From positions 1 to 5,961 of the forward strand of contig JAEZHG010000189.1 of NCBI GenBank assembly GCA_023436945.1: a DNA stretch of 5,961 nucleotides, read 5' to 3'. A program made the position numbers and the translations under genes. How positions within the stretch are numbered: the stretch's first letter is position 1; every line of letters begins with the position of its first letter. The DNA is from Pseudomonadota bacterium. GTDB lineage: Bacteria; Pseudomonadota; Alphaproteobacteria; Caulobacterales; Caulobacteraceae. Below are positions 1-5,748 of the stretch, in pieces. Under the pieces are notes generated by a model. That model was given only the letters and a program-made list of their open reading frames with translations, had not been told where the DNA came from and did not search any database.

Positions 1-438
1 ATCAGGAGCCTGAGAGATCAAGTCAGTGGTCAGTTCACGCGCATCGGTCTTTTCGAGGTTCACAACGCGGTCGTCGGCGGCAATGCGGGGATGCATTTGC
101 CCCTGCCCCACATCGACGGCGAACACCTTTGATGCTCCGCGATCAAGGCACACCTCGGTAAAGCCGCCCGTCGAGGCACCGACATCCAGCGCCACCTTGC
201 CCGCAACATCCAGCGGCCAAAGCTCGAAGGCCCGTTCCAGTTTCAACGCACCACGTCCCACCCAGCGATGGGCGGCCTGGTAGGCGATGGCGCAATCTTC
301 CAGAACTTTCAGCGAGGCCGTTTTGGCCACCTCGCCGTCAACGCTGACATTGCCCGCCTCGATGGCCGCCTTGGCCTTGGACCGACTTTCGGCCAATCCA
401 AGGTTCACAAGGTGTTGGTCGAGCCGGATTCGGCTCAC
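1..438 (-). CDS. tlyA: TlyA-family rRNA (cytidine-2'-O)-methyltransferase, 5' part (3' end outside window)
   Basis: The first 146 codons are visible. Residues 3-60 form an S4-type RNA-binding domain: RIRLDQHLVNLGLAESRSKA, then IEAGNVSVDG. Next comes WVGRGALKLERAF (59-71), whose K66 aligns with the conserved catalytic lysine of TlyA. A Rossmann SAM-binding motif follows (VALDVGASTGGFTE, 82-95), then VFAVDVGQGQ (105-114) and RVVNLEKTDAR (124-134), all typical of TlyA. The rest of the methyltransferase domain, with the other catalytic residues, is off the left edge. Known family members methylate the 2'-OH of a 23S rRNA cytidine, and some also a 16S cytidine; which type this is cannot be told from the part seen. 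The start is taken as GTG at 438-436, whose last bases overlap the valS TGA as GTGA. No other start fits the S4 domain as well. The overlap suggests that ribosomes finishing valS restart on tlyA. TlyA relatives were once called haemolysins, a label not supported here. Confidence 0.93.
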   Translation of the reverse strand, partial: MSRIRLDQHLVNLGLAESRSKAKAAIEAGNVSVDGEVAKTASLKVLEDCAIAYQAAHRWVGRGALKLERAFELWPLDVAGKVALDVGASTGGFTEVCLDRGASKVFAVDVGQGQMHPRIAADDRVVNLEKTDARELTTDLISQAPD

Positions 439-3170
439 GCCATCGCTTCCAGACGGGCCAGAGCGGCCACCATCTTGGCCTTGCCAGCTTCGGCATCGGC
501 CAGTTTCTGGCGCTGGTCCTCAACCACTTCCGGTGCGGCGCGCGACACAAAGTTCGGGTTACCGAGCTTCTTGTTGTAGTGCGCAATGTCACTGTCGAAA
601 GCGGCAACTTCCTTGGCCAGACGCGCCTTTTCAGCGCCCAGGTCGATGAAGTCTGCCAGCGACAGAGCCACGGTCGCACCACCCGAAACGCAGGTCACAG
701 CGCCCGACGGTGCCGCATCCAGAACCGACACTTCCGACACGCGGGCCAATTGCAGGATCAGCGGACGGTGACGCTCGACCAGAACCTTGGTGGCTTCGTC
801 AGCACCGACGAAGGCCAGCGGCGGCTTGGCCGACGGCGGCACGTTCATTTCGGCACGCAGAGCACGGATTTCGCCGATCAGATCGACGAACCAGCCGATT
901 TCAGCCTCAGCCGATGCGTCAACGAAACTGTCCGGCAGTTGCGGCCAGCTTGAACCGATCAGCAGGTTCTCGCGGGCCGGCCCCGTCTTGCCCAGCTCAG
1001 CCCACAGCTCTTCGGTGATGAACGGCATCACCGGATGCAGCAGCTTCAGCGTCTCGTCCAGAACCCATGCGGTCATGGCGCGGGTCTCGGCCTTGGCGGC
1101 TTCGTCCGAACCGTTGAAGACCGGCTTGGCCAGTTCCAGATACCAGTCGCAGAAGACGTACCAGATGTAGCGGTACAGAGCGCCCGCCGCATCGTCGAAA
1201 CGACCGCCTTCGATAGCCGAAGATATCGCGCGCTCGGCCTTGGTCAGTTCGCCACGGATCCAGCGGTTGATGGTTTGCTCGACGGTTGCCGGATCGAAAC
1301 CTTCAACGCGGGCGCATTCGTTCATCTGGCTAAAGCGTGCGGCGTTCCACAGCTTGGTACCAAAATTACGATAACCTTCAATGCGTTGCTTCGACAACTT
1401 AATGTCTCGCGTGCCCGACAGGATCGCCATGGTGAAGCGCAGCGGGTCAGCACCCAGTTCGTCCACGATCTCCAGCGGGTCGATGACGTTGCCCTTGGAC
1501 TTCGACATCTTCTGGCCCTTCTCGTCGCGGACGAGGCCATTGATGATGACACGCTTGAACGGCGCATCGCCCATGAAGTGCTTGCCCATCATCATCATAC
1601 GGGCAACCCAGAAGAAGATGATGTCGGCAGCCGTCACCAGATCAGCGGTCGGATAGAAGCGCGCCAGATCGTCGGTCTTCTCCGGCCAACCCATGGTCGA
1701 GAACGGCCACAGTGCGGACGAGAACCACGTGTCGAGCACGTCTTCTTCGCGGGTCAGTTCAACACCGGCACCCAGCTTGGCCTCAGCCTCGGCGCGGGCG
1801 GCTTCTTCGGTCTCGGCGACGAAGATTTCGCCGTCAGGACCGTACCATGCCGGAATCTGGTGACCCCACCACAGTTGGCGCGAGACGCACCACGGCTCGA
1901 TATTGTTCAGCCATTCAAAATAGACCTTCTCATAGCTCTTCGGCTCGAAGACGGTCTCGCCATCCTGAACGGCCTTCAGTGCCGGTTGGGCCAGAGTCTT
2001 GGCATCAACCCACCATTGGTCGGTCAGCCATGGCTCGATCACAGCGCCCGAACGGTCGCCGTGCGGGACCATGTGCTTGGTCTTTTCAATCTCTTTCAGC
2101 CAGCCGTTTTCTTCGGCGTTAGCGATGATCGCCTTACGCGCAACGAAACGGTCCATGCCGACGAACTCGGCAGGGATTTCCGGCACTTCGTCCGCAATGA
2201 TGCGGGCCAGCGAGTCCATGATGTTCAGCGACGGCAGACCGGCACGCTTGCCGACTTGGAAATCGTTGAAGTCATGCGCAGGCGTGATCTTCACCGCGCC
2301 CGAACCCTTGGTCGGATCAGCATATTCGTCAGCCACAATCGGCACGCGACGACCCGTGATCGGCAGTACGACTTCCTTGCCGACCAGACCCGCATAGCGC
2401 TCGTCCTTCGGGTGGACGGCCACGCCGGTGTCGCCCAGCATGGTTTCAGGGCGCGTGGTGGCGACCACGATGTAATCGCGGGTTTCAAACTCGGTCGGCT
2501 TGCCCTCTTCATCGAAGGCGACCGGATGCTGGTAAGTCACGCCATCGGCCAGCGGATATGCGAAGTGCCAGTACGCGCCGTCGACTTCCTTCTGCTCGAC
2601 CTCAAGGTCCGAAATGGCGGTCTGGAAATGCGGGTCCCAGTTCACCAGACGCTTGGCGCGGTAGATCAGGCCCTCATTATAGAGCTGCACGAACACCTTG
2701 CGGACGGCCTCGTTCAGGCCTTCGTCCAGCGTAAAGCGTTCACGCGACCAGTCAGCCGACGCGCCCAGACGGCGCAGCTGGCGGATAATGGTGCCGCCCG
2801 ATTCAGCCTTCCAGTCCCAAATCTTTTCGACGAAGGCTTCACGGCCCATCTCGCGACGGCTCGGCTGACCTTCGGCGGCCAGCTTGCGTTCGACAACCAT
2901 CTGGGTCGCGATACCAGCGTGGTCCGTGCCCGGCAGCCACAGGACAGCCTTGCCCTTCATGCGATGATAGCGCGCCAGAACGTCCTGCAGCGTGTTGTTC
3001 AGCGCGTGGCCGATATGCAGGCTGCCCGTTACGTTCGGCGGCGGAATGACGATCGAATAGGCCTCGACGGCACCGTCGGTCTTGGGTTGGAACAGTCCAC
3101 TCTCCTCCCACTGTGCATACAGGCGGGGCTCGGCGGCCTTCGGATCGAACGTCTTCTCAAGCATGGTCAT
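435..3170 (-). CDS. valS: Valine--tRNA ligase
   Basis: Class I aminoacyl-tRNA synthetase that charges tRNA-Val in the cytoplasm. It is 911 residues from ATG 3170, near the usual bacterial length (about 880-950). Numbered from that start: PPPNVTGSLHIGH at 43-55 holds the HIGH ATP-binding signature. It is followed by the GTDHAGIATQ motif. TTRPETMLGDT at 238-248 marks the CP1 editing domain, which hydrolyses mischarged Thr-tRNA. VLDTW begins at 478, and KMSKS is at 554-558. HPVMPFITEELW lies in the anticodon-binding domain. The last 65 or so residues (LAKEV..., NKKLGNPNFV..., ending LARLEAMA) are the C-terminal coiled-coil arm typical of ValS. All key motifs are intact. An open frame continues upstream to 3254, but that stretch encodes the popZ terminator, so it is rejected as coding. 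ATG 3170 and ATG 3164 are both possible starts and both have weak ribosome-binding sequences. No promoter is recognisable. The 3' end overlaps tlyA. Confidence 0.98.
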   Translation of the reverse strand: MTMLEKTFDPKAAEPRLYAQWEESGLFQPKTDGAVEAYSIVIPPPNVTGSLHIGHALNNTLQDVLARYHRMKGKAVLWLPGTDHAGIATQMVVERKLAAEGQPSRREMGREAFVEKIWDWKAESGGTIIRQLRRLGASADWSRERFTLDEGLNEAVRKVFVQLYNEGLIYRAKRLVNWDPHFQTAISDLEVEQKEVDGAYWHFAYPLADGVTYQHPVAFDEEGKPTEFETRDYIVVATTRPETMLGDTGVAVHPKDERYAGLVGKEVVLPITGRRVPIVADEYADPTKGSGAVKITPAHDFNDFQVGKRAGLPSLNIMDSLARIIADEVPEIPAEFVGMDRFVARKAIIANAEENGWLKEIEKTKHMVPHGDRSGAVIEPWLTDQWWVDAKTLAQPALKAVQDGETVFEPKSYEKVYFEWLNNIEPWCVSRQLWWGHQIPAWYGPDGEIFVAETEEAARAEAEAKLGAGVELTREEDVLDTWFSSALWPFSTMGWPEKTDDLARFYPTADLVTAADIIFFWVARMMMMGKHFMGDAPFKRVIINGLVRDEKGQKMSKSKGNVIDPLEIVDELGADPLRFTMAILSGTRDIKLSKQRIEGYRNFGTKLWNAARFSQMNECARVEGFDPATVEQTINRWIRGELTKAERAISSAIEGGRFDDAAGALYRYIWYVFCDWYLELAKPVFNGSDEAAKAETRAMTAWVLDETLKLLHPVMPFITEELWAELGKTGPARENLLIGSSWPQLPDSFVDASAEAEIGWFVDLIGEIRALRAEMNVPPSAKPPLAFVGADEATKVLVERHRPLILQLARVSEVSVLDAAPSGAVTCVSGGATVALSLADFIDLGAEKARLAKEVAAFDSDIAHYNKKLGNPNFVSRAAPEVVEDQRQKLADAEAGKAKMVAALARLEAMA

Positions 3171-3220
3171 GTCTTTGTCTCTAACGCGCCGGACGCGCCG
3201 AGGGGGATAAATAACAACAG
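3171..3220 (-). other. Short valS leader with a 9-nt tandem repeat
   Basis: Only about 50 bases separate the popZ terminator U-tract from the valS start. They hold two adjacent copies of a 9-mer that match at 8 of 9 positions (plus strand AACGCGCCG at 3183-3191 and GACGCGCCG at 3192-3200). A purine stretch (AGAGACAAAGAC on the minus strand) directly precedes ATG 3170 and may act as a weak ribosome-binding site. I could not assign -35 and -10 boxes. A valS promoter must either lie here, overlap the terminator, or valS depends on readthrough from popZ. Confidence 0.4.
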
Positions 3221-3246
3221 AAAAAGGCGGCCCCGCCGGAGCCGCC
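3221..3246 (-). terminator. Rho-independent terminator of popZ
   Basis: Read on the minus strand, GGCGGC (3246-3241) and GCCGCC (3231-3226) form a perfect 6-bp GC stem around a 9-nt loop. It is followed at once by TTTTTC (3225-3220) and further T-rich sequence. It starts 31 nt after the popZ stop codon. The plus-strand reading has no U-tract on its far side, so the terminator acts on minus-strand transcripts. It separates popZ from valS transcriptionally, at least in part. Confidence 0.85.
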
Positions 3247-3277
3247 CCCTTCATTTAGTGTGTGGCGAAGCCGAGGG

Positions 3278-3811
3278 CTAGCTCGCACTGCGTGCGATGC
3301 GCTCTACTTCCTTACGAACTTCACGTTCGACGATGGACGGCAGGTTGGCATCCAGCCACGATTTCAGCATCGGACGCAGCATTTCGCGCACCATGCCCTC
3401 GACCGTATTGCCGCTGTCGAAGTTCAGATCACCCGGAGCATAGGATGCCGCCGGACGCCCCGCAGCAGCCAGACCGGCAAAGGCATTGGCGGCTTCGGCA
3501 GCAGCAGCATCGCTGACAAGAGCGTCGTCGAAGGACGGAGCCTCATAGACAGGTTCCGGCTCCGGCTCATAGGCCGGGCTGACATCCAGATCACCGATGG
3601 TCTCGACGACCGGAGCCTCGTAAGGCTCGGTCAGTTCCAGAACTTCTTCTTCCGGTTCGGCAGCAATTTCGATAGCCGGCTCGGCTTCTTCAACCGTTTC
3701 CGGCACGACTTCCGCAGCGGTTTCAGCCGGTGCGTCGTCTTCAGAGATAATCCGGCGAATGGACGCCAGAATCTCTTCCATTGTCGGTTCCTGAGCGGTC
3801 TGATCAGTCAT
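3278..3811 (-). CDS. popZ: Polar organizing protein PopZ (DUF2497 family)
   Basis: A 177-residue acidic protein. The N-terminal helix is EPTMEEILASIRRIISEDD (8-26). A Glu/Pro/Ala-rich, probably disordered linker follows (about 27-115), with EPEEEVLELTEPYEAP and ETIGDLDVSP in it. The C-terminal helices span about 134-177 (TVEGMVREMLRPMLKSWLDA, then NLPSIVEREVRKEVERIARS). This layout matches Caulobacter PopZ: the N-terminal region recruits client proteins, and the C-terminal helices drive assembly into a cytoplasmic polar matrix that anchors the centromere through ParB and gathers cell-cycle regulators. An ATG 21 bases upstream (3832) is in frame, but ATG 3811 is preferred because AAGG lies 6 nt before it and the resulting MTDQ-QEPTMEEIL start matches Caulobacter PopZ. 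The last codons contain a 6-bp inverted repeat (TCGCAC 3283-3288, GTGCGA 3292-3297). An intrinsic terminator follows. The upstream region carries several repeats. Family assignment is firm; polar function is inferred from the family. Confidence 0.95.
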   Translation of the reverse strand: MTDQTAQEPTMEEILASIRRIISEDDAPAETAAEVVPETVEEAEPAIEIAAEPEEEVLELTEPYEAPVVETIGDLDVSPAYEPEPEPVYEAPSFDDALVSDAAAAEAANAFAGLAAAGRPAASYAPGDLNFDSGNTVEGMVREMLRPMLKSWLDANLPSIVEREVRKEVERIARSAS

Positions 3812-3817
3812 AACGAG

Positions 3818-3821
3818 CCTT
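3818..3821 (-). promoter_or_regulatory. Ribosome-binding site that fixes the popZ start
   Basis: AAGG on the minus strand, 6 nt before ATG 3811. It supports this ATG over the in-frame ATG at 3832, which has no suitably spaced purine run of its own: the nearest strong one ends about 20 nt away. Confidence 0.6.
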
Positions 3822-3837
3822 GGACTAGCCATTACAG

Positions 3838-3862
3838 CATGGGAGCTGCGTTCCTCCCTATG
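3838..3862 (-). promoter_or_regulatory. popZ leader hairpin hiding a strong RBS and a two-codon ORF
   Basis: Read on the minus strand, AGGGAGGAA (3859-3851) is a near-ideal Shine-Dalgarno sequence. Its GGGAG (3858-3854) pairs with CTCCC (3845-3841) across an 8-nt loop. With one bulged base (3859) the stem extends by CAT/ATG (3862-3860 with 3840-3838), so the ATG at 3840 is also paired. That ATG opens ATG CTG TAA, a Met-Leu mini-ORF whose stop overlaps the in-frame upstream ATG of popZ as TAATG (3834-3830). The structure is seen directly; a role in controlling popZ translation is inference, and whether this stretch is transcribed is unknown. Confidence 0.4.
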
Positions 3863-3984
3863 AGAAACCGGAAGTTTTAAAAAAACCGGAATCGTCGAGA
3901 GGAACTTTAAAGTTCAACAAGTGGTCGCATCATCGCCCGCCAGAATCAACGGCTGAATTTCCCCTAATTGGGGATCATCTGCCG
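3863..3984 (-). promoter_or_regulatory. Probable popZ promoter region with direct repeats, a palindrome and GANTC sites
   Basis: This non-coding stretch upstream of the popZ leader holds four kinds of element. (1) Two exact copies of AAACCGGAA on the plus strand at 3865-3873 and 3883-3891, 18 nt apart, flanking an A/T-rich tract. (2) A perfect 14-bp palindrome, GAACTTTAAAGTTC, at 3902-3915. (3) Two GANTC sites, 3889-3893 and 3943-3947, the CcrM methylation target in alphaproteobacteria; the first overlaps the second direct repeat. (4) A 5-bp inverted repeat TCCCC/GGGGA (3960-3964 with 3970-3974). I could not place -35 and -10 boxes with confidence. The layout suggests a regulated promoter, but no binding protein can be named. 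Confidence 0.45.
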
Positions 3985-4001
3985 CTGAAACAGGCTTTCA
4001 G
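3985..4001 (-). other. Small inverted repeat just after the tolC stop
   Basis: CTGAAA (3985-3990) and TTTCAG (3996-4001) form a perfect 6-bp stem with a 5-nt loop, beginning 2 nt after the stop codon of the TolC-family gene. The stem is A/T-rich and no U-tract follows on the minus strand, so it is at best a weak terminator or a 3'-end-protecting hairpin. Confidence 0.3.
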
Positions 4002-4003
4002 GC

Positions 4004-5584
4004 TCAGTTCTGACGCGCAGTGCGAACGACTTCGTCTTTCAACTGGCGGTCGATCGGCGCATCGGCAGAATCGGTGGTCGGAATGGTGGCCGGAGCGCCG
4101 ATGTGATCCAGTGCTTCGATCACACCATCCCACGGCAGAGCGCCGCGGTTACGAATGGCGCGATAGTTCTCGCTCGCATCATAGGCTTCCAGTTGCGGAT
4201 CCAGTTGCGGACCCGACAGGCGGCCCATAGCCGCCAAAAGCTGGGCCTGAGCCACATATTCGTTGCGACGGGCATTGGCCAAGGTGACCTGCGCGCTACG
4301 CAGTTCCAGTTCCTGGTTCAGCACGTCCAGCGTGGTACGCAGACCAACCTGCGCTTCCTGGCGCACACCCTCGGCTGCCACCGATGCGGCACGGACAGCT
4401 TCTTCACCCGCTTGCAGCGACGAACGCGCCGAAGCGGCCTGGGCATAGGCCGAGCTCAGGGTTTGCAGAACGGTACGACGCTCGCCTTCCACCAGAATCT
4501 GCGCGGCATTGGCGCGTTCCAGCGATTGTGCGACACGCGAACGGTTCAAACCACCCGTGAACAGCGGCACACGCACCGAAGCGCCAGCCGTAAAGGCCGT
4601 GCGGTCCGTCAGGTCAAAGCCCGACAGGTCGTTGGCCGTGCCACCATAAGAGGCGTTCAGACCCACGGTCGGACGATATTCGGAGCGCGCCGCGGCCACA
4701 TTGGCCTCGGCTGCGGCCAGGTTGTACTCTGCCGCCAAAACAGACGGGTTCTCGATCAGAGCAATATCCAGCGCGGTGTCGAAGTCCGACGGCAGACCCG
4801 GCAGCGGCGGCAGGGCTTCCAGATCGGTTGGCGATTGACCCACAACAGCCGCATATGCCGCACGCGATACCGACAGCTGGGCCTGAGCCTGAGCCAGATC
4901 GGCTTGAGACTGGGCCAGACGGGCTTCCGACTGGGCGACATCGGTGCGGGTGATTTCGCCCACCTCGAAACGGGCGTTCGATTCATCAAGCTGGCGACGC
5001 AGAACCTGCAGGTTCTCCTGACGCACGCGCAGCACTTCCATGTCGCGCAGAACATCGGCATAGGCTTGGATTACGCCCACCATGATCTGCTGTTCGACAC
5101 GGCGCAGATCCTGACGGCCTGCAAGGATGTTGGCTTCGGCCGCAGCGATTCCGCTCGAAAGGCGGCCACCGCTCCACAGCGTCTGGTTCAGACCGACAGA
5201 GGCCGTTGCACCATCGGTCGTGACGCGGCCGCCCGATGTCTGGGTGACACCCGGGATCGTGCCCGTAGCATCAGGAATACCGTCGCCATTCGTGTCGATC
5301 GGCACCACGGTTGCAGGCGTGGTGACCGAAACACGATCGGTGCGGGTTTCATTGTAGGTGACGCCCAGCGAGGCATCGACGGTCGGACGCAGACCTGCGC
5401 GGGCCTGAACCGAAGTTTCGTCCAGAGCGCGCTGGTTCGCGCGCTGGGCCAGCAGATTGGGGTTGGTGCGATAGGCCAAGCCCACCGCATCACGCAGCGA
5501 TTCCGCCATGGCCGGTCCCGAAAGACCCCCTGCCAGCAAAGCGACAACTGCAACCGAAGCCAAGACGCGAGCGCGTTTCACCAT
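4004..5584 (-). CDS. TolC-family outer-membrane efflux/secretion channel
   Basis: A 526-residue protein with a Sec signal peptide: MVKRAR, a hydrophobic core, and a likely cut after PAMA (27/28). The mature part has the duplicated TolC layout. Half one covers about 29-250, with ESLRDAVGLAYRTNPNL, the strand pair around 70-137 ending LNQTLWSGG, and the signature FEVGEITRTDVAQSEARL (206-223). Half two covers about 268-455, with VPLFTGG and VGLRTTLDVLNQELEL from 413. TolC proteins are trimers that form an outer-membrane barrel and a long periplasmic helical tunnel, docking with type I secretion ABC exporters or RND pumps; no such partner is in the window. In Caulobacter the homologue beside popZ is, to my knowledge, the S-layer exporter RsaFb, so S-layer or RTX protein export is possible but unproven. 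The loop between the first two strands carries DTNGDGIPD (97-105), a calcium-site-like motif. ATG 5584 is chosen because AGGGA lies 6 nt upstream and the signal peptide begins there; a TTG at 5647 in the same frame is rejected. Confidence 0.93.
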   Translation of the reverse strand: MVKRARVLASVAVVALLAGGLSGPAMAESLRDAVGLAYRTNPNLLAQRANQRALDETSVQARAGLRPTVDASLGVTYNETRTDRVSVTTPATVVPIDTNGDGIPDATGTIPGVTQTSGGRVTTDGATASVGLNQTLWSGGRLSSGIAAAEANILAGRQDLRRVEQQIMVGVIQAYADVLRDMEVLRVRQENLQVLRRQLDESNARFEVGEITRTDVAQSEARLAQSQADLAQAQAQLSVSRAAYAAVVGQSPTDLEALPPLPGLPSDFDTALDIALIENPSVLAAEYNLAAAEANVAAARSEYRPTVGLNASYGGTANDLSGFDLTDRTAFTAGASVRVPLFTGGLNRSRVAQSLERANAAQILVEGERRTVLQTLSSAYAQAASARSSLQAGEEAVRAASVAAEGVRQEAQVGLRTTLDVLNQELELRSAQVTLANARRNEYVAQAQLLAAMGRLSGPQLDPQLEAYDASENYRAIRNRGALPWDGVIEALDHIGAPATIPTTDSADAPIDRQLKDEVVRTARQN

Positions 5585-5590
5585 AACCTG

Positions 5591-5595
5591 TCCCT
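5591..5595 (-). promoter_or_regulatory. Ribosome-binding site of the TolC-family gene
   Basis: AGGGA on the minus strand, 6 nt before ATG 5584. With the signal peptide starting at that ATG, it settles the start codon. Confidence 0.7.
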
Positions 5596-5598
5596 GCT

Positions 5599-5623
5599 GG
5601 CGCTCCGACTCAAACGGAGCGCC
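5599..5623 (-). promoter_or_regulatory. Perfect 9-bp-arm inverted repeat upstream of the tolC RBS
   Basis: GGCGCTCCG (5599-5607) and CGGAGCGCC (5615-5623) are exact reverse complements around a 7-nt spacer. The near arm ends 3 nt before the AGGGA ribosome-binding sequence and 14 nt before the start codon. The spacer side contains a GANTC site (GACTC, 5607-5611). It could be an operator for a dimeric repressor (TetR or MarR type operators have this size) or a stable mRNA leader hairpin modulating ribosome access. It is unlikely to be a terminator, as no T-run follows on the minus strand. Confidence 0.6.
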
Positions 5624-5729
5624 GTAACCTTTTGCTTTCACCGGCAACGTTTAAGGCAAGGCCACCACGGCGCCAGTTAAGATTTATTCACGCAGGCGTC
5701 AGGAAAATCCGTCGCCCTACCCCAAAGGT
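5624..5729 (-). other. pcm-tolC intergenic region, probable tolC promoter
   Basis: About 106 non-coding bases between the hairpin at the pcm stop and the tolC leader palindrome. On the minus strand a CTGACG (5702-5697) resembles the alphaproteobacterial -35 TTGACG and is followed by A/T-rich sequence (GTGAATAAATCTTAAC), but I could not assign a convincing -10. Two TTAA tetramers (5651-5654 and 5677-5680) are not spaced as a CtrA box. A tolC promoter probably lies here. Confidence 0.3.
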
Positions 5730-5748
5730 TTCGCTCTTAGAGAGCGAA
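5730..5748 (-). other. Hairpin spanning the pcm stop codon
   Basis: TTCGCTCT (5730-5737) and AGAGCGAA (5741-5748) form a perfect 8-bp stem with a 3-nt loop; the stop codon of the methyltransferase gene (TAA, 5739-5737) lies at the loop/stem edge. No U-tract follows on the minus strand (ACCTTTGGGG comes next), so intrinsic termination is doubtful. It may protect the 3' end of the transcript or be a weak terminator. Confidence 0.45.

Noticed and set aside
3171..3254. N-terminal extension of ValS by 28 residues
   Set aside because: It would encode the popZ terminator hairpin and U-tract, and ValS homologues begin near MLEKTFDP.
1035..3281. A 748-codon open frame on the plus strand across valS
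   Set aside because: It is codon-aligned with valS, so its stops could only come from TTA, CTA or TCA codons in valS, which are rare in this GC-rich genome. The translation has no recognisable domain, and valS carries all family motifs.
3260..3880. A 206-codon plus-strand frame across popZ
   Set aside because: Codon-aligned shadow of popZ, running through the terminator and the leader; no family resemblance.
3902..3915. LexA box at the GAAC-N6-GTTC palindrome
   Set aside because: Alphaproteobacterial LexA sites are direct repeats GTTC-N7-GTTC, and the Gram-positive box has a 4-nt spacer; neither fits.
3960..3974. Intrinsic terminator for the TolC-family gene at TCCCC/GGGGA
   Set aside because: The stem is only 5 bp and no T-run follows in the minus-strand direction.
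4858..4935. DNA repeat with recurring CTGGGCC/CTGAGCC units
   Set aside because: It encodes the Ala/Gln-rich helix LAQSQADLAQAQAQL of the TolC tunnel; the repetition follows from the helical heptads.
5585..5647. TolC-family protein starting at TTG 5647
   Set aside because: It would put 21 polar residues before the signal peptide and translate the palindrome, while ATG 5584 has a well-spaced AGGGA.
4103..5680. A 525-codon open frame on the plus strand across the TolC-family gene
   Set aside because: Also codon-aligned with the sense gene and explained the same way; the protein is Arg/Gln/His-rich without domains.
5651..5680. CtrA binding site upstream of the TolC-family gene
   Set aside because: Two TTAA tetramers are present but 22 nt apart, not TTAA-N7-TTAA. 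The TTAA tetramers upstream of popZ also lack the right spacing.
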